A stretch of 64,000 nt of DNA from Agromyces terreus (lineage in GTDB: Bacteria; Actinomycetota; Actinomycetes; Actinomycetales; Microbacteriaceae), in assembly GCF_009749465.1 (NCBI RefSeq), contig NZ_WBIS01000001.1, forward strand, positions 930,001 to 994,000. Reading direction: 5' to 3'. Positions within the stretch are counted from its first letter, which is position 1. The number at the start of each line of letters is the position of its first letter. The translations under genes were made by a program, and so were the position numbers. Of the stretch, positions 49,159 to 58,739 are shown in pieces. The notes beneath the pieces were generated by a model, which saw only the letters and a program-made list of their open reading frames with translations, did no database searches and was not told the DNA's origin.

Positions 49159-49172
49159 AGGCTGATCCTATG
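49156..49172. promoter_or_regulatory. Interlocked divergent promoters of the SPOR-like gene and map
   Basis: The 17 bases CATAGGCTGATCCTATG hold both start codons at their ends. On plus, TAGGCT (49158-49163) is 6 bases before the map ATG; on minus, TAGGAT (49170-49165) is 6 bases before the SPOR-like ATG. Each -10 overlaps the opposite start codon. Confidence 0.65.
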
Positions 49173-50033
49173 CCGAAGGATGCCGCTGGCCACCTGATCC
49201 CCGGACGCCTGTCGCCGATGCGCCGCGTCCCGTCGTCGATCCCCCGCCCCGAATACGTCGGCCGCGCCGCGCCGGCCGAGAACACGGCCGGTGATCGGTA
49301 CACGCCCGACGAGGTCGGACGCGTGCGCGCCGCCGGTCGCATCGCGGCGCAGGCGATCGAGGCGGCGGCATCCGCGATCCGACCGGGCGTCACGACCGAC
49401 GAACTGGACCGGATCGTGCACGACTTCGTCGTCGACCACGGCGCGTACCCGTCGACGCTCGGGTACCGCGGTTACCCGAAGTCCTCGTGCACGTCCGTCA
49501 ACGAGGTCATCTGCCACGGCATCCCCGACGACACCGTGCTGGAGGACGGGGACCTCGTCAACATCGACGTCACGGCCTACCTCGACGGCTACCACGGCGA
49601 CCTGAACCACACGTTCCTCGTGGGCGAGGCGGGCGACGAGGCGGGGCTGCTCGTCGAGCGCACCCGCGAGGCATTGGCGCGAGGCATCCGCGCCGTCGCG
49701 CCCGGCCGTCAGGTGAACGTCATCGGGCGCGCGATCGAGGCGTACGCGAAGCGCTTCGGATACGGCGTCGTACGCGACTACACCGGCCACGGGGTGGGCC
49801 GGGCGTTCCATACCGGGCTCGTGATCCCCCACTACGACGCGCCGCAGTTCGACACCGTGATCGAACCGGGCATGATCTTCACGATCGAGCCGATGCTCAC
49901 CCTCGGTGGGATCGAATGGGATGTCTGGGCCGACGACTGGACCGTCGTGACCCGCGACCGCTCGCTCACCGCGCAGTTCGAGCACACCCTCGTCGTCACC
50001 GAGCGCGGAACCGAGATCCTCACCCTTCCTTGA
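49170..50033 (+). CDS. map: Type I methionine aminopeptidase
   Basis: 287 aa. All five metal ligands: [19 protein letters not shown] (two Asp), [10 protein letters not shown] (His), TIEPML (Glu) and [10 protein letters not shown] (Glu); the substrate His is in NEVICHGIP. Removes the initiator Met cotranslationally. The about 40-residue N-terminal extension with a PxxP-like stretch is typical of the actinobacterial MapB/MetAP1c type. Confidence 0.95.
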   Translation: MPKDAAGHLIPGRLSPMRRVPSSIPRPEYVGRAAPAENTAGDRYTPDEVGRVRAAGRIAAQAIEAAASAIRPGVTTDELDRIVHDFVVDHGAYPSTLGYRGYPKSSCTSVNEVICHGIPDDTVLEDGDLVNIDVTAYLDGYHGDLNHTFLVGEAGDEAGLLVERTREALARGIRAVAPGRQVNVIGRAIEAYAKRFGYGVVRDYTGHGVGRAFHTGLVIPHYDAPQFDTVIEPGMIFTIEPMLTLGGIEWDVWADDWTVVTRDRSLTAQFEHTLVVTERGTEILTLP

Positions 50034-50056
50034 GCGGCCGGCCGCACCCGTCGCGA

Positions 50057-50062
50057 TAGTGT
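50057..50062 (+). promoter_or_regulatory. -10 element TAGTGT, leaderless start of ppgK
   Basis: TAGTGT lies 6 bases before ATG 50069. Confidence 0.5.
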
Positions 50063-50068
50063 GGCGGC

Positions 50069-50824
50069 ATGGCGACCAAGCACGCGATCGGCATCGACAT
50101 CGGCGGAACGGGCATCAAGGGGGCGATCGTCGATCTCGAGACCGGCGCCCTCGTCAGCGAGCGCCGCAAGGTGCGCACACCCGCGGGCGGCGAGCCCGAC
50201 GACATCATCGCCGCCACGACCGAGCTGCTCGAGACCATCGGCGAGGACGGCGACATCGACGGACTCGCGCTCGGCGTGTGCTTCCCGGCCATCGTGAAGC
50301 GGGGGCACACGCTCTCGGCGGCGAACGTCTCCGAGCAGTGGATCGGGCTCGCGGCGGAGGAACGCTTCGAGCAGTCGCTCGGCCGCGACATCCACTTCAT
50401 CAACGATGCGGATGCCGCCGGCGTGGCCGAACTCCGGTTCGGCGCCGCAGCCGACGTCGACGGCCTCGTGATCCTCACGACGCTGGGCACCGGCATCGGC
50501 TCGGCGTTCCTCTACGACGGCGTGCTCGTCCCGAACACCGAACTCGGCCACCTCGAGCTCGACGCCGACGACGCCGAGCACCGCGCCGCGTACTCGGCGA
50601 TGGAGCGCGAGGAACTCAGCTGGAAGCAGTGGGCGCATCGTCTCCAGCGCTTCTACGCCCACGTGGAGTTCATCTTCTCGCCCGACCTCCTGGTCGTGGG
50701 CGGCGGGGTCTCGAAGCATCAAGAGCACTTCCTGCCGCTGCTCGACCTGAAGACGCCGATCGTGCCCGCCGTGCACCGCAACAACGCCGGCATCATCGGC
50801 GCCGCCGCGCTCGCCCTGGACTGA
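50069..50824 (+). CDS. ppgK: Polyphosphate glucokinase (ROK family)
   Basis: 251 aa. Phosphate loop IGIDIGGTGIKGAIVD, catalytic Asp in INDADAAGVAELRFG, second phosphate loop LTTLGTGIGSAF, and ELGHLELD. The combination with a short HRNNAGIIGAA end is that of PpgK, which phosphorylates glucose using polyphosphate or ATP. Lacks the CxCGxxGC zinc motif of ROK repressors, so it is an enzyme. Followed by rnpB on the other strand. Confidence 0.92.
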   Translation: MATKHAIGIDIGGTGIKGAIVDLETGALVSERRKVRTPAGGEPDDIIAATTELLETIGEDGDIDGLALGVCFPAIVKRGHTLSAANVSEQWIGLAAEERFEQSLGRDIHFINDADAAGVAELRFGAAADVDGLVILTTLGTGIGSAFLYDGVLVPNTELGHLELDADDAEHRAAYSAMEREELSWKQWAHRLQRFYAHVEFIFSPDLLVVGGGVSKHQEHFLPLLDLKTPIVPAVHRNNAGIIGAAALALD

Positions 50825-50856
50825 GCCGGGCGCGGCCGAGCGCGATGCGGTGGAGT

Positions 50857-51238
<382 letters not shown>

Positions 51239-51244
51239 GGGTTC

Positions 51245-51250
51245 AGCCTA
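51245..51250 (-). promoter_or_regulatory. -10 element TAGGCT of rnpB
   Basis: TAGGCT on the minus strand ends 6 bases before the first base of helix P1, the same spacing as at the leaderless coding genes. This supports the RNA 5' end at about 51238. Confidence 0.55.
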
Positions 51251-51290
51251 CAGGGCGTCACCTCGACGGCCGCCGCCTGCAGGCGACGGC

Positions 51291-52028
51291 TCAGATGCCG
51301 GACTCCTCCGTGCGCACGAGGATGCGGTCGCACTCGGGGCACAGGAGCACCTCGTCGGGCGCGGCGCGACGCACCTCCTCGAGGTCGGAGCCCGTGAGCG
51401 TGATCGTGCAGCCGCCACACGTGCGCTGGCGCAGCAGCGCGGCGCCGACGCCGGCGCCGCGCGTGCGACGCTGCTCGTAGTACGCGAGCAGCTCGGGCGG
51501 CAGTTCGCCGGCCACGACGGCCCGATCGCGCTCGGCGCCGTCGCGTTCGACGACGAAACCGGCGGATGCCTCATCGCGGGCCGTCTCGAGCGTCGCGGTC
51601 TCCTCGGCGATGACGGCGCGCTCGGCGTCGATGGCCGAGACGGCCTGCTCGGCCTCCTCGACGCGCTCCATGACGACGAGCTCCTGGTCTTCGAGGTCGG
51701 AGAGGCGCTTCTTCAGCGAGACGAGCTCGGACTCGAGGGCGGCGACGTCCTTGGTGGAGGACGAGTGCTGGAGGCGGTCGCCGTCGCGTGCGATGCGGGC
51801 CTCGACGACCTCGACGTCGGACTCGATGCGCTTCAGCTCGGTGCGGGCGTCCTCGAACGTGCCGAGCGCCTCTGCACGCCGGGAGCGCACCGCGGTGTCG
51901 CGCTGGGCGAGCTCGGCGATCGGCGCCGTCTGCGGCAGGCTCCCGAGCCGGTGCGCGATCTGCTGCAGGCGCGTGTCGACGGCCTGGAGTCGCAGAAGTT
52001 GCTGCTGGTCGGCTGGGCTTGCCTTCAC
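51291..52028 (-). CDS. Coiled-coil protein with C4 zinc ribbon
   Basis: 245 aa. Residues about 1-175 are a long heptad-rich antiparallel coiled coil (many Leu/Glu/Arg, e.g. ALESELVSLKKRLSDLEDQE). The C terminus has CGGC and CPEC (TCGGCTITL, LLCPECDRIL), the zf-RING_7/C4-ribbon family. Such proteins are proposed to bind nucleic acid; the role is open. GTG start with AAGGAG 6 bases upstream, 37 bases after the Nif3-like gene, so the two form an operon. Confidence 0.88.
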   Translation of the reverse strand: MKASPADQQQLLRLQAVDTRLQQIAHRLGSLPQTAPIAELAQRDTAVRSRRAEALGTFEDARTELKRIESDVEVVEARIARDGDRLQHSSSTKDVAALESELVSLKKRLSDLEDQELVVMERVEEAEQAVSAIDAERAVIAEETATLETARDEASAGFVVERDGAERDRAVVAGELPPELLAYYEQRRTRGAGVGAALLRQRTCGGCTITLTGSDLEEVRRAAPDEVLLCPECDRILVRTEESGI

Positions 52029-52065
52029 GTGGTGCTCCTTGTGGGATTCGCGGTGGGAATGGTCA

Positions 52066-52896
52066 TCATTGCACGACCTGGAAGTCCCAGGGATCGGTGC
52101 GGAGCTCGCTCACGCGGAGCTCGAGATCGGGGTGGGCCTCGGCGAGCTGGGCGGCCGCGGCCTCGAGCCAGAGCCACTCGCTCGCCCAGTGCGACACGTC
52201 GACGAGCGCCGGGCCGCCGCCGAGCCGCGACTGCTCGCGCGCCTCGGAGGCGGGGTGATGCCGCAGGTCGGCCGTGATGTAGACGTCAGCGGCGCGGACG
52301 GCAGGGTCGCCCAGCAGCGAGTCGCCGGCGCCTCCGCAGACGGCGACGGTCTCGACGACGTCGTCGAATCCGCCCGCGACGCGCACCCCGGTGGCGGTCG
52401 GCGGCAGGATCTCGGCCAGGCGGCGCGCGAGGCGGCCGAGCGTCGTCGGCTCGGCGAGGCGCCCGACGCGGCCGAGCCCCTGGCCCGGCGCGGAGCCGGG
52501 GCCGGCCGACGGCACGATGGGCGCTGGGTCGATGAGCCCGAGGTGCCCGGCGAGCACGGCCGAGGTGCCGCGCTCGACCACGTCGGCATTGGTGTGCGCC
52601 GCGACGAGCGCGCAGTCGCCGCGGATGAGACGGGCGAGCAGCGACCCCTTGTAGCGGTCTTCGGCGACCGTCGTCACCCCGCGCAGCAGGAGCGGATGGT
52701 GGGCCACGATCAGGTCGGCGCCCCACTCGATCGCCTCGTCGACCGTGTCGCCCACGGCGTCGACGGTGAGGAGCACGCGCTGCACCGGAGCGGCGGGATC
52801 GCCGGCGACCAGGCCGACCGAGTCCCAGGGCTCGGCGCCGGCGACCGGCCAGAGGCGCTCGATCGTGGTGAGGAGGTCTGCGAGGTCGGCGGGCAC
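52066..52896 (-). CDS. Nif3-like dinuclear metal-centre protein (YbgI/YqfO)
   Basis: 276 aa. Metal ligands of the family: VAHHPLLLRG (about residue 60), AAHTNADV and the C-terminal VDVSHWASEW; WDSVGLVAGD near the N terminus is the family start. It forms hexameric rings with two metals; the proposed role is as GTP cyclohydrolase-like or NIF3 hydrolase, not settled. GTG 52896 has TAGGCT 7 bases upstream, so leaderless; the upstream frame runs into the tRNA gene and is not coding. Confidence 0.9.
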   Translation of the reverse strand: MPADLADLLTTIERLWPVAGAEPWDSVGLVAGDPAAPVQRVLLTVDAVGDTVDEAIEWGADLIVAHHPLLLRGVTTVAEDRYKGSLLARLIRGDCALVAAHTNADVVERGTSAVLAGHLGLIDPAPIVPSAGPGSAPGQGLGRVGRLAEPTTLGRLARRLAEILPPTATGVRVAGGFDDVVETVAVCGGAGDSLLGDPAVRAADVYITADLRHHPASEAREQSRLGGGPALVDVSHWASEWLWLEAAAAQLAEAHPDLELRVSELRTDPWDFQVVQ

Positions 52897-52903
52897 GCGC
52901 CCA

Positions 52904-52909
52904 AGCCTA
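52904..52909 (-). promoter_or_regulatory. -10 element TAGGCT, leaderless start of the Nif3-like gene
   Basis: TAGGCT on the minus strand, 7 bases before GTG 52896, lying 23 bases beyond the 3' end of the tRNA-Val gene. Confidence 0.5.
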
Positions 52910-52931
52910 CCGCCGCGTGCGACCGTGAAGG

Positions 52932-53004
52932 TGGGCCCTGCCGGGCTCGAACCGACGACATCCACGGTGTAAACGTGGCGCTCTACCAACTGAGCTAAAG
53001 GCCC
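52932..53004 (-). tRNA. tRNA-Val (anticodon TAC)
   Basis: 73 nt on the minus strand. The acceptor stem GGGCCTT pairs with the 3' AGGGCCC with one G-U; D loop AGCTCAGTTGGTAGAGC; anticodon stem CCACG/CGTGG with loop TTTACAC (TAC); T arm with GGTTCGAGCC. Discriminator A; the genomic sequence continues CCT, so CCA is added after transcription. Confidence 0.96.
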
Positions 53005-53027
53005 GTCGCGCGAGCGACGCATCCGCC

Positions 53028-53033
53028 ATGCTA
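53028..53033 (-). promoter_or_regulatory. -10 element TAGCAT of tRNA-Val
   Basis: TAGCAT on the minus strand predicts a start near 53021, about 16 bases before the mature tRNA 5' end. Confidence 0.45.
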
Positions 53034-53100
53034 TCGCGGGTCCGCCGGCCTTCCGAGACGGATGCCCCGGCCGTGCGCGCCGCCCGAGCGCGAAGCGCCG

Positions 53101-53568
53101 TCAGGGTCCGCCGAGCGAGGCGAGGGCCTCACGGTACTGGTCGATGCTGCGGGGCTGCCCCGGATCGCTGGCGAAGGCCGCCCGGACCACGCCGTCGACG
53201 TCGATCACGAAGGTCGCCCGTGCGGCGTGCCCCCGCTCCTCGAGGAAGGCCCCGTACGAGCGCGCGACCTCGCCGTGCGGCCAGAAGTCCGACAGGAGGG
53301 GGAAGTCGAACCGCTGCTGCTCGGCCCACGCGCGCAACGCGAACTTCGAGTCGACGGAGACCCCGATCAACTGCACGCCCGCCTCGGCGAACCGCTCGAA
53401 CCCGTCGCGCAGCGCGCACAGCTCGCCCTCGCACGTGCGCGAGAACGCGAGCGGGAAGAACACGAGGACGACCGGCGCGGCCCGCCTGAGCTCGGCCAGC
53501 CGCACCGTCTGGCCGAACTGGTCGGCGAGGGCGAAGTCGGGGGCCGGAGCACCGATCGGGAGCGGCAT
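53101..53568 (-). CDS. Peroxiredoxin (AhpE-like)
   Basis: 155 aa thioredoxin-fold peroxidase. Active site FFPLAFSRTCEGELCALRD with the peroxidatic Cys (T-C, about residue 47) and a second Cys five residues later; Arg further on in the WAEQQRFDFPLLSDFWPHG block. Reduces H2O2/organic peroxides, probably with mycoredoxin or thioredoxin. ATG 53568 with GGAGGAAG 6 bases upstream. Divergent from aceE. Confidence 0.9.
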   Translation of the reverse strand: MPLPIGAPAPDFALADQFGQTVRLAELRRAAPVVLVFFPLAFSRTCEGELCALRDGFERFAEAGVQLIGVSVDSKFALRAWAEQQRFDFPLLSDFWPHGEVARSYGAFLEERGHAARATFVIDVDGVVRAAFASDPGQPRSIDQYREALASLGGP

Positions 53569-53736
53569 CCGTTGCTTCCTCCGTTTTGTCGAATGCTGAG
53601 CGAAGGCACAGCATACCGGGCCGAAACGTTGTGCGAATGTCACTAGTATTGCGAGGAGTGAGCGGTCGAGACCCGGCCGTTCGTCGTGCGCGCGGGCGCA
53701 TCGCCCGGCATGATCTGCCGTAGAGAAAGGTCGAGT
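53569..53736. promoter_or_regulatory. Divergent peroxiredoxin / aceE promoter region
   Basis: 168 bases. Minus strand: TATGCT at 53615-53610 as -10 of the peroxiredoxin gene, with a 35-nt leader. Plus strand: TAGTAT at 53644-53649 as a possible aceE -10, giving a leader of about 80 nt. No clear operator. Confidence 0.4.
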
Positions 53737-56463
53737 GTGACTGTCAACGACCAGGACCCCTACTCCGTCGAGTCCTTGGATTCAGACCCCGATGAGACAT
53801 CCGAGTGGGCCGAGTCCCTCGATGCGCTCGTCACGGCGAAGGGGCACCAGCGTGGTCGCGAGATCATGCTGAGCCTGCTCAAGCGTTCGAAGGAGCTCCA
53901 CCTCGGAGTGCCGATGGTGCCGACCACGGACTACCTGAACACGATCGCACCCGAGAACGAGCCCGAGTTCCCCGGCGACGAGGACATCGAGCGCCGCTAC
54001 CGCGCCTGGCTGCGCTGGAACGCCGCGGTCCTCGTGCACCGCGCACAGCGCCCCGACATCGCGGTCGGCGGGCACATCTCCACCTACGCCGGCGCCGCCT
54101 CGCTCTACGAGGTCGGACTCAACCACTTCTTCCGCGGCCAGGACCACCCCGGCGGCGGCGACCAGGTGTTCTTCCAGGGTCACGCCTCCCCCGGCATGTA
54201 CGCCCGCGCGTTCCTCGAGGGGCGCCTCAGCGACGCCGACCTCGACGGCTTCCGCCAGGAGAAGTCGCGGGCGCCGCACGGCCTCTCCTCGTATCCGCAC
54301 CCGCGGCTCATGCCCGAGTTCTGGCAGTTCCCGACCGTGTCGATGGGCCTCGGCCCGATCAACGCGATCTACCAGGCCCAGCTCAACCGCTACCTCACCA
54401 ACCGCGGCATCAAGGACGCATCCGACCAGCAGGTCTGGGCGTTCCTCGGCGACGGCGAGATGGACGAGGTCGAGAGCCGCGGCCAGCTCCAGGTCGCCGC
54501 GAACGAGGGCCTCGACAACCTCAACTTCGTCATCAACTGCAACCTGCAGCGCCTCGACGGGCCGGTTCGCGGCAACGGCAAGATCATCCAGGAGCTCGAG
54601 AGCTACTTCCGCGGCGCCGGCTGGAACGTGATCAAGGTCGTCTGGGGCCGAGAGTGGGACGACCTGCTCGCCCGCGACCACGACGGCGCGCTCCGCAACC
54701 TCATGAACGTCACGCCCGACGGCGACTACCAGACGTACAAGACCGAGTCGGGCGCGTACGTGCGCGAGAACTTCTTCGGCCGCGACCCGCGTGCGCTCGA
54801 ACTCGTCTCCCACCTCAGCGACGACGAGGTCTGGGGCCTCAAGCGCGGCGGCCACGACTACCGCAAGATCTACGCGGCGTTCAAGGCGGCCACCGAGCAC
54901 AAGGGACAGCCGACGGTCATCCTCGCGAAGACCATCAAGGGCTACGGGCTCGGCAAGTCCTTCGAGGGGCGCAACGCGACCCATCAGATGAAGAAGATGA
55001 CGCTCGACAACCTCAAGGGCTTCCGCGACGAGATGCGCATCCCCATCTCCGACGCACAGCTCGAGGAGAACCCCTACCTGCCGCCCTACTACCACCCCGG
55101 GCAGGGCGACGAGGCGATCCAGTACCTCCAGGAGCGGCGTCGTGCGCTCGGCGGGTACGTGCCCGAGCGTCGCAGCAAGCACGTCGAGATCTCGCTGCCC
55201 GACGACTCCGCCTACGCGATCGCGAAGAAGGGCTCCGGCACGCAGGAGATCGCCACCACGATGGCGTTCGTGCGACTGCTGAAGGACCTCATCCGCTCGA
55301 AGGACTTCGGCAACCGCATCGTGCCGATCATCCCCGACGAGGCGCGCACGTTCGGCATCGACGCCTTCTTCCCGACCGCGAAGATCTACAACCCGAACGG
55401 CCAGCACTACACCTCGGTCGACCGCGAACTGCTGCTCGCCTACAAGGAGAGCCCGCAGGGCCAGATCGTGCACGTCGGCATCAACGAGGCCGGCGCGTTC
55501 GCGGCGTTCACGAACATCGGCACGTCGTACGCGACGCAGGGCGAGCCCCTCATCCCCGTGTACGTCTTCTACTCGATGTTCGGGTTCCAGCGCACGGGCG
55601 ACGCCATGTGGGCCGCCGGCGACCAGATGGCGCGCGGCTTCATCATCGGCGCTACCGCCGGGCGCACCACGCTCACGGGCGAGGGCCTCCAGCACGCCGA
55701 CGGCCACTCGCCGCTCCTCGCGTCGACGAACCCCGCGGTCGTCAGCTACGACCCCGCCTACGGCTACGAGATCGGCCACATCATGCGCGCCGGCCTCGAG
55801 CGCATGTACGGCGGGTCGCACGCCGATCCCAACGTCATGTACTACCTCACGGTGTACAACGAGCCGATCGTGCAACCGGCCGAGCCCGAGGGCGTCGACG
55901 TCGACGGCATCCTCCGCGGCATCCACCGGGTCGCCGAGGGCTCCGGCAACGGCCCCTCCGCGCAGATCCTCGCCTCCGGCGTCTCGGTGCCCTGGGCGCT
56001 CGAAGCCCAGCAACTCCTCGCCGAGGACTGGGGCGTGTCCGCCGACGTCTGGTCGGTCACGAGCTGGGCCGAGCTGCGACGCGACGGCATCGCCGCCGAC
56101 GAGCACAACTTCCTGAACCCCGATGCCGAGCCGCGCGTGCCCTACGTGACGTCGAAGCTCGCGGGGGCAGCGGGTCCGTTCGTCGCCGTGTCCGACTACA
56201 TGCACGCCGTGCCCGACCAGATCCGCGCCTACGTGCCGGGCGACTTCGCGACGCTCGGCGCCGACGACTTCGGGTTCTCCGACACGCGCGCCGCCGCGCG
56301 CCGGTTCTTCAAGATCGACGGCCCGTCGATCGTGGTCCGCGCACTCGAGCAGCTCGTCGCCCGCGGCGAGATCGACCGTTCGATCCCGGCGCAGGCCATC
56401 GAGAAGTACCGCCTGCACGATGTCAGCGCCGGCACCACCGGTTCCGCCGGCGGCGAGAGCTAA
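53737..56463 (+). CDS. aceE: Pyruvate dehydrogenase E1 component (homodimeric type)
   Basis: 908 aa. Thiamine-diphosphate motif [17 protein letters not shown]...NFVINCN (about residue 240), [21 protein letters not shown] near the N terminus, and catalytic His regions in [10 protein letters not shown] and [11 protein letters not shown]. Decarboxylates pyruvate and acetylates the E2 lipoyl arm; no E2 gene is adjacent, so it likely uses the E2 at 35.5 kb, as in corynebacteria. GTG 53737 with AAAGG 6 bases upstream. Confidence 0.95.
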   Translation: MTVNDQDPYSVESLDSDPDETSEWAESLDALVTAKGHQRGREIMLSLLKRSKELHLGVPMVPTTDYLNTIAPENEPEFPGDEDIERRYRAWLRWNAAVLVHRAQRPDIAVGGHISTYAGAASLYEVGLNHFFRGQDHPGGGDQVFFQGHASPGMYARAFLEGRLSDADLDGFRQEKSRAPHGLSSYPHPRLMPEFWQFPTVSMGLGPINAIYQAQLNRYLTNRGIKDASDQQVWAFLGDGEMDEVESRGQLQVAANEGLDNLNFVINCNLQRLDGPVRGNGKIIQELESYFRGAGWNVIKVVWGREWDDLLARDHDGALRNLMNVTPDGDYQTYKTESGAYVRENFFGRDPRALELVSHLSDDEVWGLKRGGHDYRKIYAAFKAATEHKGQPTVILAKTIKGYGLGKSFEGRNATHQMKKMTLDNLKGFRDEMRIPISDAQLEENPYLPPYYHPGQGDEAIQYLQERRRALGGYVPERRSKHVEISLPDDSAYAIAKKGSGTQEIATTMAFVRLLKDLIRSKDFGNRIVPIIPDEARTFGIDAFFPTAKIYNPNGQHYTSVDRELLLAYKESPQGQIVHVGINEAGAFAAFTNIGTSYATQGEPLIPVYVFYSMFGFQRTGDAMWAAGDQMARGFIIGATAGRTTLTGEGLQHADGHSPLLASTNPAVVSYDPAYGYEIGHIMRAGLERMYGGSHADPNVMYYLTVYNEPIVQPAEPEGVDVDGILRGIHRVAEGSGNGPSAQILASGVSVPWALEAQQLLAEDWGVSADVWSVTSWAELRRDGIAADEHNFLNPDAEPRVPYVTSKLAGAAGPFVAVSDYMHAVPDQIRAYVPGDFATLGADDFGFSDTRAAARRFFKIDGPSIVVRALEQLVARGEIDRSIPAQAIEKYRLHDVSAGTTGSAGGES

Positions 56464-56469
56464 CGGAAG

Positions 56470-57675
56470 GTGGCGAAGCCCCGTACCAAGGAGGAGACGC
56501 TCGCGTGGTTGCGAACCATCGCGGGTGAACTGTCGACCCAGACGTTGAAGCGGCTGGAGGACAACCTGTCTTGGTACGGGGACATGCCGCCGAGCCGGCG
56601 GTCGGCCGTCGGCCTCGTCGCGCAGGCCGGCATCTCGTCGTTCATCGCGTGGTTCGAGGACCCGCGGTCGACGCCGTGGATCGCCGCCGACGTGTTCGGC
56701 GCCGCACCAAGAGAACTGCTGCGCTCGGTGAGCCTGCAGCAGACGCTGCAGTTGATCCGGGTCACCGTCGAGGTCGTCGAAGATCGCGTGAAAGACGGCG
56801 GCGAGCCGCTGCGCGAGGCCATCCTGCTCTACTCCCGCGAGATCGCCTTCGCGGCGGCCGACGTCTACGCCCGCGCGGCCGAGGCGCGCGGGCTCTGGGA
56901 CGCGCGCCTCGAAGCACTCGTCGTCGACTCGATCCTCTCCGGCGAGTACGACGACGAGCTGCCCAGCCGCATCGCGGCGCTCGGCTGGCACGGCCACGGC
57001 GAGGTCGCCGTGCTGGTCGGCACCGCGCCGAAGCAGCTCGACGTCGACCACGTGCGCCGCGTCGCCCGGCACATGCAGGCCGACGTGCTCATCGGGGTGC
57101 AGGGCAACCGGCTCGTGCTCGTCATCGGCAGGTCCGAGCACCTCGGCCGGCAGCCAGACGAGGTCGGCACCTCCCCCGCGATGTCCTTCATGGAGTTCGC
57201 GACGCAGCTCGAGGGGCATTTCGGGCCGGGTCATCTCGTGCTCGGCCACGAGGTGCCGAACCTCGTCGACGCCTCGAAGAGCGCGAAGGCCGCACTCGCC
57301 GGTTTCGCCGTGGCACGTTCGTGGCGCCACGCGCCGCGCCCGGTGCATGCCGACGACCTGCTGCCCGAACGGGCTCTCGCGGGCGACCCGCTCGCCAGGG
57401 CCACGCTCGTGCACCGCATCTACCGCCCGCTCCAGGCGCATTCCACCGAACTGCTGACGACGCTCTGGAGCTACCTCGACAACGGGCGCTCGCTCGAGGC
57501 GACGGCGCGCGAGCTGTTCGTGCACCCGAACACGGTGCGGTACCGCCTGAAGCGCGTCTCCGACGTCATCGGCTGGGACGCGACCGGCGCCCGCGAAGCG
57601 CTCATCCTGCAGTCGGCGCTCATCATCGGCTCGATGAGCGATCACGAACACCCGCCCCGGCGTCGTTCGTCCTGA
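56470..57675 (+). CDS. fasR: PucR-type transcriptional regulator FasR
   Basis: 401 aa. A long N-terminal helical ligand-type domain, a GGDEF-like central fold (about 150-270), and a C-terminal PucR helix-turn-helix (LEATARELFVHPNTVRYRLKRVSDVIGWD). Gene order fasR-fabD-fabH-acpP-fabF matches Streptomyces, where FasR activates the fab operon; I infer the same role. It begins 6 bases after the aceE stop at GTG 56470, so it is probably co-transcribed with aceE, tying acetyl-CoA supply to lipid synthesis. Confidence 0.88.
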   Translation: MAKPRTKEETLAWLRTIAGELSTQTLKRLEDNLSWYGDMPPSRRSAVGLVAQAGISSFIAWFEDPRSTPWIAADVFGAAPRELLRSVSLQQTLQLIRVTVEVVEDRVKDGGEPLREAILLYSREIAFAAADVYARAAEARGLWDARLEALVVDSILSGEYDDELPSRIAALGWHGHGEVAVLVGTAPKQLDVDHVRRVARHMQADVLIGVQGNRLVLVIGRSEHLGRQPDEVGTSPAMSFMEFATQLEGHFGPGHLVLGHEVPNLVDASKSAKAALAGFAVARSWRHAPRPVHADDLLPERALAGDPLARATLVHRIYRPLQAHSTELLTTLWSYLDNGRSLEATARELFVHPNTVRYRLKRVSDVIGWDATGAREALILQSALIIGSMSDHEHPPRRRSS

Positions 57676-57769
57676 CGACGACGGTCGCGTTCCCGCCGCT
57701 GTGGGACGCGCACAAGGCTTTCCGCGAGAGCTTGTCGCATCGACACACACGCCGGGCAGCGGTCATTGG

Positions 57770-57775
57770 CAGACT
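57770..57775 (+). promoter_or_regulatory. -10-like CAGACT, leaderless start of fabD
   Basis: CAGACT lies 6 bases before GTG 57782; there is no ribosome-binding site. The 106-base gap after fasR is the likely place for a FasR site, but I see no clear repeat. Confidence 0.45.
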
Positions 57776-57781
57776 AGGGAC

Positions 57782-58702
57782 GTGATCGTCGTCGTCTGCC
57801 CTGGTCAGGGCTCCCAGACCCCCGGATTCCTCGCCCCTTGGCTCGAGGACTCCTCACGCGCCGAACGGCTCGCCGCCTTCTCCGAGGCCGCGGGGGTCGA
57901 CCTGGCCCGGCACGGCACCGTCAGCGACGCCGACGCCATCCGGGACACCTCGGTCGCGCAGCCGCTGATCGTCGCGGCCGGCCTGCTCACGCTCGACGCG
58001 CTCCTGGCCGACGGCCGAGACGCGCGCATCGGCGGCATCGCGGGCCACTCCGTGGGCGAGATCACGGCGGCCGTCGGCGCGGGCGTGCTGACCCCGGCCG
58101 ACGCGATGCGGTTCGTCGGGGAGCGCGGCCGGGCCATGGCGGATGCCGCAGCGCAGACGCCCACCGGCATGAGCGCGGTCCTCGGAGGCGACGAGGCAAC
58201 CCTGCTCGCCCGGCTCGACGAACTCGGCCTGGAACCGGCGAACTTCAACGGCGGCGGCCAGATCGTCGTCGCGGGCGCGCTCGACGCGCTCGAGACGCTG
58301 AAGGCCGAGCCGCCGGCCGGCTCGCGCGTGATCCCGCTGCAGGTCGCCGGCGCGTTCCACACGCGCTACATGCGGCCCGCCGTCGACCACCTCGCGGCGG
58401 TCGCGGCGACCCTGTCCCCGGCCGACCCCGCGCAGACCCTCTGGACGAACCGCGACGGCAGCACCGCGGCATCCGGATCGGCCTTCGTCGACCTGCTCGT
58501 CGGCCAGGTCTCCTCCCCCGTGCGCTGGGATCTCTGCATGGCGTCGTTCGCCGAGGCCGGCGTGACCGGCATCATCGAACTCGCGCCGGCCGGGGCGCTC
58601 GTCGGCCTCGCCAAGCGCGCGCTCAAGGGCGTCCCGACCGTCGCCGTCAAGACGCCCGACGATCTCGCGGCCGCCGTCGAACTCATCGAACAGGCCGCCT
58701 GA
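57782..58702 (+). CDS. fabD: Malonyl-CoA:ACP malonyltransferase
   Basis: 306 aa. CPGQGSQTPGF opening, nucleophile Ser in GHSVGEITAAV (about residue 86), Arg in VGERGRAMADAA and His in VAGAFHTRYM. Loads malonate on the acyl-carrier protein encoded two genes on. GTG start set by the -10 spacing and by the conserved family start. Confidence 0.94.
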   Translation: MIVVVCPGQGSQTPGFLAPWLEDSSRAERLAAFSEAAGVDLARHGTVSDADAIRDTSVAQPLIVAAGLLTLDALLADGRDARIGGIAGHSVGEITAAVGAGVLTPADAMRFVGERGRAMADAAAQTPTGMSAVLGGDEATLLARLDELGLEPANFNGGGQIVVAGALDALETLKAEPPAGSRVIPLQVAGAFHTRYMRPAVDHLAAVAATLSPADPAQTLWTNRDGSTAASGSAFVDLLVGQVSSPVRWDLCMASFAEAGVTGIIELAPAGALVGLAKRALKGVPTVAVKTPDDLAAAVELIEQAA

Positions 58703-58739
58703 TTCGCGGCGACGCCGGAGCACCGAGAGAATGTCGAAC

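Noticed and set aside
52897-53022. N-terminal extension of the Nif3-like protein
   Set aside because: The extra codons lie in the tRNA-Val gene, and a good promoter lies between the tRNA and GTG 52896.
53782-57750. Open frame of 1322 codons antisense to aceE and fasR
   Set aside because: A product of GC-rich codon structure opposite real genes. The composition (Val/Arg/Asp/Glu/Leu repeats) has no domains, and the sense strand encodes clear aceE and fasR.
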